This document shows, piece by piece, positions 41,249 to 50,930 of a DNA stretch of 64,000 nt. Position numbers and translations under genes: made by a program. A model generated the notes under the pieces. The model saw only the letters and a program-made list of their open reading frames with translations. It was not told the origin of the DNA and searched no databases. The stretch lies in contig NZ_FMDF01000170.1 in assembly GCF_900091955.1 (NCBI RefSeq), forward strand, positions 1-64,000. The letters run 5' to 3'. Position 1 is the stretch's first letter. Each line of letters opens with the position of its first letter. Source of the DNA: Streptomyces sp. Ncost-T10-10d. GTDB taxonomy: Bacteria; Actinomycetota; Actinomycetes; Streptomycetales; Streptomycetaceae.

Positions 41249-41279
41249 GCCCCCGTCCGGCCTGAAACCGGGCGGGGGC
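41249..41279 (+). terminator. Terminator after the NicO-type exporter
   Basis: GCCCCCGTCCGG (41249-41260) pairs with CCGGGCGGGGGC (41268-41279), 12 bp with one G-T pair, around the loop cctgaaa. It lies 46 nt after the stop codon. Confidence 0.8.
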
Positions 41280-41337
41280 TACGTGCTCCGGCAGGCCGGA
41301 TGGCGTGAACCGGCAATCGTGCGCCTGACGATGCGCC

Positions 41338-41368
41338 GTGGGCCCGGAGTCGCGGACTCCGGGCCCAC
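41338..41368. terminator. Second hairpin between the exporter and kdpD
   Basis: A perfect 14-bp stem (GTGGGCCCGGAGTC, 41338-41351, with 41355-41368) closes a GCG loop. With the hairpin 60 nt upstream it insulates kdpD from the exporter operon; it could also lie in the kdpD leader. Confidence 0.65.
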
Positions 41369-41470
41369 TCAGCCGGTCGACGTCGGTGTCGTCAAGTGGA
41401 ACGGCTGTGAGGGGCGCACCATGGAAGGGCGCGAGCACGACACGGGGGTGACCTGGGCAGGAGTCCGCCG

Positions 41471-43990
41471 GTGGCACGTGGACGGTTGAGGATCTACCTC
41501 GGGGCCGCCCCCGGGGTCGGAAAGACATACACCATGCTCGCCGAGGGGCAGCGGCTGCGTTCACGAGGCGCGGACGTGGTCGTCGGCTTCGTCGAGCCGC
41601 ATGGACGTCGGCCGACAGCGGCCATGGCCGACGGTCTGGAGACGATTGCCCGGCGTACGTTGAGCCACCGCGGTGCGCTCTTCACCGAGATGGATCTCGA
41701 CGCGGTGCTGGCCCGCAGTCCCCAGGTCGCGCTGGTCGACGAGCTCGCCCACTCCAACGTTCCAGGGGCCCGCAATGCCAAGCGATGGCAGGACGTGGAG
41801 GAGCTCCTGGCCGCCGGCATCGATGTGGTCACCACGCTCAACGTCCAGCACCTGGAATCCCTCAACGACGTGGTACGGCAGATCACGGGGGTCGCGCAGC
41901 GGGAGACCCTGCCCGACGAGGTGGCCCGCCGGGCCGACCAGATCGAACTGGTCGACCTGCCACCGGAGGTGCTCCGCCGCCGCATGGTCCACGGCGACAT
42001 CTATCCGCCGGACCGCATCGAGTCCGCCCTCACCCACTACTTCCGGGTCGGCAACCTCACCGCCCTGCGCGAAATCGCCCTGCTGTGGCTCGCCGACCGG
42101 GTGGAGGAGGGGCTGCAGCGCTACCGTGCGGAACACGGCATCGTCGCTCCCTGGGAGACCCGGGAACGCATCCTGGTGTCCCTGAGCGGCGGGCCGGAGG
42201 GCGAGACCCTCATCCGCCGTGCCGCGAGGATCAGCGCTCGTACCCCCGGCACCGAGTTGCTGGCCCTCCACGTGGTCCCGGAGGACGGGCTCACCGGCGT
42301 CGACCCGGCGGTACTGGACACCCAGCGCACCCTTCTGGAGTCGCTCGGCGGCACCTACCACCAGACCACTGGCGAGGACGTTGTCGACGCCTTGCTCCAG
42401 TTCGCCGAGGCGGAGAACGTCACCCAGATCGTGCTGGGCGCGAGTCGGCACGGCCGTCTCGCCTCCCTCCTGAGAGCAGGTGTGGGAGAGCGGACGATCA
42501 AGAGGTCCGGCCCCATTGACGTGCACATCGTCACCCATGAGGAGGCAGCAGGGTCTGCTGTGGTGAGGCTTCCGCGCCCGAGCCGTGGCACGGGCCCGAG
42601 ACGGTACTGGGCCGCGCTGGCCGGCGCCGCGGTGCTGCTGCCCGTACTGACGCTCCTGCTGACCGCGCTGCGTGGCCATTTCGACCTCTCCAGCGACCTG
42701 GTGATCTATCTGCTCGCCGTCGTCGTGGTCGCCCTGGTCGGCGGGCTCCACCCCGCGCTGTTCGCCGCGGTTGCCGCAGCACTGCTCGCCGATTACTACT
42801 TCACCGCACCGGTGCACTCGCTGGCCATTGAGCGTCCGGACGAGATCACCGCGCTCGTGGTCTTCATCGCCACAGCCGCTCTCGTCGGCACGGCAGCGGG
42901 AGCGGCTGCGCAGCGTACGTACCAGGCCGTACGCGCGACATCGGAGGCGAGGGCGTTGAGCCGCCTGGCCGCCGCCATGATGCGTGGCCAGGATCTGACG
43001 GCACTGGTGGAGCAGATCCGGGAGAACTTCGGCCTCAGTGCGATCAGCCTGCTCGAAAGGGATCCGGAAGCATCCCCCGTGCCCCGCTGGTACGTCGTCG
43101 CCAGCGCCGGGGAGCGGCCGCCGGAGAAGCCCTACGAGGCGGATGTGGAAAGCCCCGTCGACGACAATCTCACGCTGGCTGCTCGCGGCTCGGGACTGAG
43201 CACGGAGGACCAGCGCGTCCTCGCCGCATGCGCCGCCGAATTGGGGCTGGCCCATGCCCGAGGGCGGATCGCCGGGCGTTCCGGCGGCACGGACACTTTC
43301 GCCGACGCCGAACGCACCCGGGCATCCCTGCTTCTCGCGGCAGGCCGTGATCTGCGTGCTCCGCTGCACACCGCTGAAGCAGCGCTCGTGCGCTTGCGGC
43401 GTCGACACGCCGACGCGCCTGCTCCTGAGGAGGTGCGGTTGTTGGACGCTGCCCGCGCGGCGGTGCACCGTGCGGCGCAGTTGGTCACCGATCTCGACGA
43501 TGTGAGTCGTCTGCACGCCGGTGCACTCGATCTCTACCTCCGTCCGGTCGACCTCAACGAGGTGCTCGGCGCTGCCTTGGACGACCTCGGGCCCGGCGGC
43601 CATTCGATCGTTCTGCATCTGCCGGAACAGCTGCCCGACGTGATCGCGGACGCTGCTCTCCTCACACGCTCCCTGACCGCCCTGGGGGCCGACGCATTGC
43701 GGCACAGTCCGCCGGACCGGCCCCCCGTCTTCACCGCCGAGGTCCGGGCCGGCCGCGTGAGGATTCGGGTGGACGACGGCGTGCCCGTCAGAGGTCCGGA
43801 ACTGAGCGCCGCGGCCTCCCGGCCTCCGAGTACCAGGGCCGACAGCCTGGCTCTGCGGCTGTCGCGCGACTTGGCCGAGGCCATGGACGGGACCCTGGAG
43901 ACGACCCATGAAGGCCCCGCCTTCTCGGCGATGCTCACTCTTCCGAGTTCCGCGCCCGGCGGCAGTGCGACATCGGGCCGCACCGAGTGA
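41471..43990 (+). CDS. kdpD: KdpD-like potassium/turgor sensor with degenerate kinase domain
   Basis: An 839-aa membrane protein. The N-terminal KdpD domain (1-210) has Walker A GAAPGVGKT (11-19) and VALVDELAHSNVPG. A USP-like domain spans about 222-355 (ILVSLSGGPEG, QIVLGASRHGRL). About four TM helices (380-480) are followed by a GAF region. The kinase part departs from the family. Where HDLRTPL is expected it reads GRDLRAPL, so the phosphoacceptor His is Arg626. The N-box reads TALGADALRHSP without its Asn, and the G-box glycines (GTGLGL) are replaced by ADSLAL. It probably cannot autophosphorylate. No kdpE response regulator is present. GTG41471 follows AGGAG. It lies just upstream of kdpFABC. 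Confidence 0.85.
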   Translation: MARGRLRIYLGAAPGVGKTYTMLAEGQRLRSRGADVVVGFVEPHGRRPTAAMADGLETIARRTLSHRGALFTEMDLDAVLARSPQVALVDELAHSNVPGARNAKRWQDVEELLAAGIDVVTTLNVQHLESLNDVVRQITGVAQRETLPDEVARRADQIELVDLPPEVLRRRMVHGDIYPPDRIESALTHYFRVGNLTALREIALLWLADRVEEGLQRYRAEHGIVAPWETRERILVSLSGGPEGETLIRRAARISARTPGTELLALHVVPEDGLTGVDPAVLDTQRTLLESLGGTYHQTTGEDVVDALLQFAEAENVTQIVLGASRHGRLASLLRAGVGERTIKRSGPIDVHIVTHEEAAGSAVVRLPRPSRGTGPRRYWAALAGAAVLLPVLTLLLTALRGHFDLSSDLVIYLLAVVVVALVGGLHPALFAAVAAALLADYYFTAPVHSLAIERPDEITALVVFIATAALVGTAAGAAAQRTYQAVRATSEARALSRLAAAMMRGQDLTALVEQIRENFGLSAISLLERDPEASPVPRWYVVASAGERPPEKPYEADVESPVDDNLTLAARGSGLSTEDQRVLAACAAELGLAHARGRIAGRSGGTDTFADAERTRASLLLAAGRDLRAPLHTAEAALVRLRRRHADAPAPEEVRLLDAARAAVHRAAQLVTDLDDVSRLHAGALDLYLRPVDLNEVLGAALDDLGPGGHSIVLHLPEQLPDVIADAALLTRSLTALGADALRHSPPDRPPVFTAEVRAGRVRIRVDDGVPVRGPELSAAASRPPSTRADSLALRLSRDLAEAMDGTLETTHEGPAFSAMLTLPSSAPGGSATSGRTE

Positions 43991-44160
43991 ATCCCCGCAC
44001 CCCACCGTCATCCCATCGGCGCACAGGGCGGCAGGGAATTCTCGAACTCAACTGATATAGCGTCAGAAACGAATCGACCTCATATTCCGGATCAACCCCA
44101 TGTTCCGACCGGGAGGGCTGAACAAGCCTGCCCCTGATGACTCTGCGGGGTGCCTTGCGC

Positions 44161-44244
44161 ATGTCGGACGTCGCGTACATCGGCCTCACGGTAGTGGTGT
44201 TCGTCCTCATCGGCCTGGCCGCCAAGGGGGTCGGACGCCTGTGA
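44161..44244 (+). CDS. 27-residue membrane peptide upstream of kdpF
   Basis: A short frame encodes MSDVAYIGLTVVVFVLIG then LAAKGVGRL: one TM helix with a positively charged tail. The stop overlaps the kdpF GTG (GTGA), so the two are translationally coupled. Similar tiny peptides precede kdpF in other actinobacteria as I recall. It may be an accessory of the Kdp complex or only a coupling leader peptide. ATG44161 is chosen; ATG44137 in the same frame would add eight residues. The Shine-Dalgarno is weak. The 170 nt upstream of it contain the AT-richer putative kdp promoter (about 44050-44090). Confidence 0.65.
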   Translation: MSDVAYIGLTVVVFVLIGLAAKGVGRL

Positions 44245-44330
44245 GCGTGGAAAACATCGTCGGCCTGATCGTTGCCGCGTGCCTCGTCATCTACCTGGTC
44301 ATCTGCCTGATCTTCCCCGAGAAGTTCTAG
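44241..44330 (+). CDS. kdpF: KdpF, small stabilising subunit of the K+-ATPase
   Basis: A 29-aa single-helix membrane peptide (ENIVGLIVAACLVIYLVICL, ending FPEKF). KdpF binds between KdpA and KdpB and stabilises the complex, though it is dispensable in E. coli. Length, position before kdpA and the YLVICLIFPE-type C-terminal helix are diagnostic. GTG44241 overlaps the preceding peptide gene by 4 nt; kdpA begins 12 nt after its stop. Confidence 0.9.
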   Translation: MSVENIVGLIVAACLVIYLVICLIFPEKF

Positions 44331-44342
44331 GAGAAAGCCCGG

Positions 44343-46006
44343 ATGAACGACACTCTCGCGGGATGGCTCCAGGTGCTCGCTCTGGTGGTCGCGCTAGGTC
44401 TCTCGTTTCGCCCGCTGGGCGGCTACATGGCCCGCGTCCTGAGCACCGATCACCATGGGCGGGCCGAGCGCCTGATCTACCGGGCAGGCGGAGTGAACGG
44501 CGATGCCGACCAGAAGTGGTCCGTCTATCTGCGCAGCATCCTGGCCTTCTCCGCAGTGTCGGTACTGTTCCTGTACGCATTTCTGCGCCTGCAGAACCAT
44601 CTCCTGCTGTCCCTGGGAATGAAGCCGGTCACCACGGACCAGTCGTTCAACACCGCGGCATCCTTCGTCACCAATACCAACTGGCAGTCGTACTCCGGCG
44701 AGTCGACCATGGGCCATCTGGTCCAGATGGCGGGCCTGGCGGTGCAGAACTTCGTCTCCGCGGCCGTGGGTATTGCCGTCGTGGCCGCGCTGATCCGGGG
44801 CTTCAGCAGGAAGCAGACCGATCGCGTCGGGAATTTCTGGGTGGACCTGACGCGGATTGTGCTTCGCGTTCTGCTGCCCCTTGCGTTCGTCTTCGCGATC
44901 GTTCTGGTGGCCGCCGGTTCTGTTCAGAATTTCCACGGAATCCACGACATCACCACCATCGCAGGCGGGCACCAGGGCGTGACCGGAGGCCCCGTCGCCT
45001 CCCAGGAGTCCATCAAGGAACTGGGCACCAACGGCGGCGGTTTCTACAACGCGAACTCTGCACACCCCTTCGAGAACCCCAACGCCTTCACCAACCTGAT
45101 CGAGATCTACCTCATGCTGGTCATCGCGTTCTCGCTGCCCCGGACTTTCGGGACGATGGTCGGCGACAACCGACAGGGCTACGCGATTGTTGCCGTGATG
45201 GCATTGATCTGGGCCGCATCGGTCGCCATCGTGACCGCCAACGAACTGCACAGCGTCAGCAGCACCGCCGGTCACGCGGCCGGCGGAATGATGGAGGGCA
45301 AGGAGACGCGGTTCGGGATCCGGGCCTCGGCCCTGTTCGCCGTGTCCACCACCCTCACGTCGTGCGGAGCAGTCAACTCCTTCCACGACTCGTACACGCC
45401 GGGCGGCGGCGGAATGACGATCTTCAACATGATGCTGGGGGAGATCGCGCCCGGCGGCACCGGCTCCGGGCTCTACGGGATCCTGATCCTGGCGATCGTC
45501 GCGGTCTTCGTCGCCGGACTGATGGTCGGCCGTACGCCCGAGTATCTGGGCAAGAAGCTCCGGGGACGGGAGATGAAGTTCGCCTCGCTCTACATCCTGA
45601 CCACGCCCGCACTCGCGCTGGTCGGTGCGGGGCTGGCGATGGCATTCCCGGGGGAGAGGGCGGCCATGCTCAATTCCGGTCCGCACGGCTTCTCCGAGGT
45701 TTTGTATGCCTTTGCGTCGGCTGCGAACAACAACGGCTCGGCGTTCGCGGGGTTGAGCGTGAACACTGTCTGGTACAACACCGCACTCGGTGTGGTCATG
45801 CTCGTCGGCCGGTTCCTGCCGATGGTGTTCGTCCTGGCGCTCGCCGGCTCGCTCGCCGGGCAGCAGTCCGTTCCGGTCACCGCGGGCACCCTGCCCACTC
45901 ACCGGCCGCAGTTCGTCGGGCTGTTGACCGGAGTGATCCTCATCGTTGTCGGTCTGACGTACTTTCCCGCGCTCGCACTCGGCCCCCTTGCGGAGGGTCT
46001 GCACTG

Positions 46007-46007
<1 letters not shown>
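44343..46007 (+). CDS. kdpA: KdpA, K+-channel-like subunit of the K+-ATPase
   Basis: A 554-aa membrane protein with about ten TM helices and four degenerate selectivity-filter loops, seen as FVTNTNWQSYSGE, LGTNGGGFYNANSAHPFENP, STTLTSCGAVNSFHDS and SAANNNGSAFAGL. It binds and conducts K+ in the high-affinity KdpFABC pump. ATG44343 follows AGGAGA. The stop overlaps the kdpB start (TGATG). Length matches the family. Confidence 0.97.
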
Positions 46008-48136
<2,129 letters not shown>

Positions 48137-48171
48137 CAGACGGCCTGACGAGAGAAGAAGGCGATCCCACG

Positions 48172-48801
48172 GTGCGTACCCACACTCCCCCCGTACTCCA
48201 GCACCATCTGACCGCCTTGCGGATGCTGCTGGCGTTCACCGTGATCACCGGCATCGCCTATCCACTGCTCGTCACCGGCATCGCCCAGGCCGGTCTCTCC
48301 CACCAGGCCAACGGCTCCCTGCTGACGACGAACGGTACGCCCGTGGCCTCCACCCTGATCGGCCAGAACTTCGCCCTGCCGAAGAGGAATCCCCGGGACG
48401 CGAAGGAGCCGCTGCGCCCCGACCCCAAGTGGTTCCAGCCCCGCCCGTCCGTCGGCGGCTACGACCCCACGATCTCCGGCGCCTCCAACCTGGGCCCGAA
48501 CAACGCCGACCTGATCAAGACCGTCAGGGACCGCCGTTCTGCCGTAGCCGCCTTCGACGGGGTCCCGCCCGAATCCGTCCCCGTGGACGCCGTCACCGCC
48601 AGCGGCTCCGGGCTCGACCCGGCGATCTCCCCGGCGTACGCCTACGAACAGGTCGACCGTGTCGCCAAGGCCCGCCACCTCCCCGCCGCCAAGGTCAGGA
48701 GGCTGGTCGCCCACCACGTCCAGGGACGTGTTCTCGGATTTCTGGGTCAGGAGCGCGTCAATGTCGTCGAACTCAACCACGATCTGGCCAAGCTGATGTG
48801 A
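48172..48801 (+). CDS. kdpC: KdpC, periplasmic-face subunit of the K+-ATPase
   Basis: A 209-aa protein with one N-terminal TM helix (LRMLLAFTVITGIAYPLLVT) and an extracytoplasmic domain. Family motifs are GLIGQNF-like STLIGQNFALP, WFQPRPS, SGASNLGPNN, PVDAVTASGSGLDPAISP and VNVVELN near the end. KdpC increases K+ affinity of the pump. GTG48172 lies 35 nt after kdpB. No kdpE or other kdp gene follows; decayed sequence begins at once. Confidence 0.95.
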   Translation: MRTHTPPVLQHHLTALRMLLAFTVITGIAYPLLVTGIAQAGLSHQANGSLLTTNGTPVASTLIGQNFALPKRNPRDAKEPLRPDPKWFQPRPSVGGYDPTISGASNLGPNNADLIKTVRDRRSAVAAFDGVPPESVPVDAVTASGSGLDPAISPAYAYEQVDRVAKARHLPAAKVRRLVAHHVQGRVLGFLGQERVNVVELNHDLAKLM

Positions 48802-48951
48802 CCAGAGGTTGGCCGGGGTCACCGACACAGTGTGCCGAACGCTCGTGGACAGCGCGAGACTGGCGTTCGCCCGGCGATGCCGTGGACGCACCCCACGCAG
48901 CCCGTGACTTTGTCGCCCTCAAAGGTGCGCCACGAAGCATGCTCCGAGCCT

Positions 48952-49032
48952 GTCGTGGTGATGATCGTTACTGCGCCGGCTCTCTTGAGGAGCAGCCTGC
49001 GTGCGGTCGAGCAGTACGAACGCGGGGTCGTC
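48952..49032 (+). pseudogene. Slipin/stomatin (SPFH) fragment
   Basis: One frame reads VVVMIVTAPALLRSSLRAVE then QYERGVVRR, matching the end of the membrane helix and start of the SPFH domain in bacterial slipins ('...lrvVqQYERGVVfRfGR'). The frame then diverges. Only about 27 codons are recognisable. Confidence 0.45.
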
Positions 49033-49287
49033 CGACGGCCCCGTCGAGTGGCCGTCGTCAATCGTGCGTCAAGGGTCTGGTGTGCGGGATCAAGGAGCCG
49101 CTGACGGAGACGTCCGGGCCGGTAGGAGCGGGCACAGCGTCACATGACCACAACACTGCCAGGACTGCCGGCTCCGGCGCCGGTACCGACCATGCCGCAC
49201 GTGGCTCCCGTGCCGCCGGGCAACGCCGCAAGTCTGTCCGTCCGGCCCGCTTCGGCGCGGCTCGCCTCCCGCGGTGCTGTCGCGGTG

Positions 49288-49446
49288 GGGGTGTCTCCCT
49301 CGTCGAGGCGGCCGAGCGGTCCGGAACCCCGGTCCATCTCCTCGACGAGGGCGAGGTGCGCGAACGTTGCCGCACCTACCTGCGGGCCTTCCCGGACACC
49401 GATGTCGTCTACGCGGCGAAGGCATTCCTGTGCCGCGCCCTCCTGC
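49288..49446 (+). pseudogene. Diaminopimelate decarboxylase (lysA) fragment
   Basis: A frame reads VEAAERSGTPVHLLDEGEVR, ERCRTYLRAFPDTDVVYAAK and AFLCRALL, a clear match to the N-terminal alanine-racemase-fold region of LysA. It includes the PLP-lysine context VYAAKA. There is no usable start, and similarity ends after about 53 codons. The rest of the gene is missing; it stops next to the minus-strand aldehyde dehydrogenase operon. Confidence 0.7.
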
Positions 49447-49540
49447 ACGGCGGCAGCCGGCACCCGGCATGCGAGCCGGACCGGCGTACGGGCACGAGAG
49501 AATATGCCCCACCGGTGACCTCTCGATCAGAGACGGGAGT

Positions 49541-50893
49541 TCACATGCGGGGCGCCAGTCGTACCGTCACCGTCTTGGGCCGTTGGTACTCCTGGAGCGC
49601 CAGCGTGCTCAGGTCCGTTCCGTGGCCGGATGAGCCACGCCCGCCGTGCGGGAGCTCCGCCGTCTGCACCAGATGGCAGTTGAGCCAGGCCTCGCCCGCG
49701 TCGAGGCGAGCTGCGAGATCGAGCCCCGTGCCCAGACCGGTCGTCCAGACACTGGCCGCCAGGGCCTGCGGGACACTGTTCGCCAGGGCCAGAGCCGCCT
49801 CCACCGTGTCCGCGTGCTGGACCGTGAGGAGCGGGCCGAAGACTTCCTCGGTGACCGTCGGGTCGTCGTGCGGGAGATCCGCGAGGAGAAGGGCCGCGCG
49901 CCAGTGGCCGTGCTCCTCGCCGGGCGGGGTGGCGATGTCCGCCGCCAACTGTCGCTTCGCCGACGAGGAAGCGACGAGGGAGTCGTAACGCGCCACCTGG
50001 TCCGGGTTGTTCAGCGGGCCGAAGTCACGGCCTGCCAGCCGGGCACCCATCGCCTCCGTCAGGTGGGCCACCGTCGACTCGTAGTTCTCCGTGAGCGTGA
50101 TGACCCGGGCCGGCGCCGCGCAGCTCTGGCCCGCGTTGTACGTGGCCGCTTCCGCGAGCGACGCATACGTGTCCGCCGGGGCGTCCGGGAGGACGACGGC
50201 CGGGGCGTTGCCGCCCAGCTCCAGGCTGATCCGGCGCGTCCCCGCCCGTGCCGCCACATCCAGGCCCGCCCGGCCGCTGCCCGTGAACGCGACCATGTCC
50301 ACCGGGGACTCGACCAGCAGCCGACCCGTCCGTCGGTCTCCCGGAAGCGACTGGAGCACGCCCTCGCCCAGGGTCTGCGCGGCGTGCTCCGACAGCAGTT
50401 CCAGCGTGTCCGGAGTGGTCTCCGCAGGCTTCACCACCACCGTGTTGCCCGCGGCGAGCGCCGGGGCGCAGCGCCAGGCCGCCATCATCAGCGGGTAGTT
50501 CCAGGGGACGATCACCCCGACCACGCCCATCGGCTCCCAGCGCACCCAGCTCTCGTGCCCGGACACCAGCCGGCCCGCCGCCGGGGCCGTCCGGGTCCGT
50601 GCCGCCGTCGCGTAGAAGCGGAACAGATCCGCCACCTGCTCGATCTCGCCCGCCGTCTCCGCATCCGGCTTGCCCGTCCCGGCCCGCTCACGAGCCGCGT
50701 ACTCCGCCGTGCTGACCTCGATCAGCGTCGCCAGCCGGTCCAGGCGCCGCGCCCGGTCCCTGGGGGTCAGGGCGCTCCAGCTGCCCAGCGCCGTCCGGGC
50801 CGCTGCCACGGCCACAGCCACCTCGGGCTCGCGGGAGACGGGCGCCGTGCCGCGGGAACGGCCCGTGCGAGGGTCGGTGAGTTCAGTGTTCAT
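49541..50893 (-). CDS. Aldehyde dehydrogenase family protein, last gene of the cupin/TOPRIM operon
   Basis: A 450-aa NAD(P)+-dependent aldehyde dehydrogenase. The cofactor/oxyanion segment is PWNYPLM (Asn132), Lys155 lies in VVVKPAE, the catalytic Glu225 in LELGGNAP and the nucleophile Cys258 in NAGQSCAAP. The C-terminal EEVFGPLLTV is canonical. It is somewhat shorter than typical (about 480). It resembles aminobutyraldehyde-type enzymes; substrate unknown. It lies 37 nt downstream of the asparagine-synthetase-like gene on the same strand, so it may oxidise a product of the operon or only be cotranscribed. Confidence 0.88.
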   Translation of the reverse strand: MNTELTDPRTGRSRGTAPVSREPEVAVAVAAARTALGSWSALTPRDRARRLDRLATLIEVSTAEYAARERAGTGKPDAETAGEIEQVADLFRFYATAARTRTAPAAGRLVSGHESWVRWEPMGVVGVIVPWNYPLMMAAWRCAPALAAGNTVVVKPAETTPDTLELLSEHAAQTLGEGVLQSLPGDRRTGRLLVESPVDMVAFTGSGRAGLDVAARAGTRRISLELGGNAPAVVLPDAPADTYASLAEAATYNAGQSCAAPARVITLTENYESTVAHLTEAMGARLAGRDFGPLNNPDQVARYDSLVASSSAKRQLAADIATPPGEEHGHWRAALLLADLPHDDPTVTEEVFGPLLTVQHADTVEAALALANSVPQALAASVWTTGLGTGLDLAARLDAGEAWLNCHLVQTAELPHGGRGSSGHGTDLSTLALQEYQRPKTVTVRLAPRM

Positions 50894-50930
50894 GGTTGCT
50901 TCCCGCTCGTCGCTTCCTGCTGCTCGTTCC

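Noticed and set aside
41561..44011. Minus-strand ORF of 816 aa opposite kdpD
   Set aside because: Antisense shadow; kdpD on the other strand has recognisable domains throughout.
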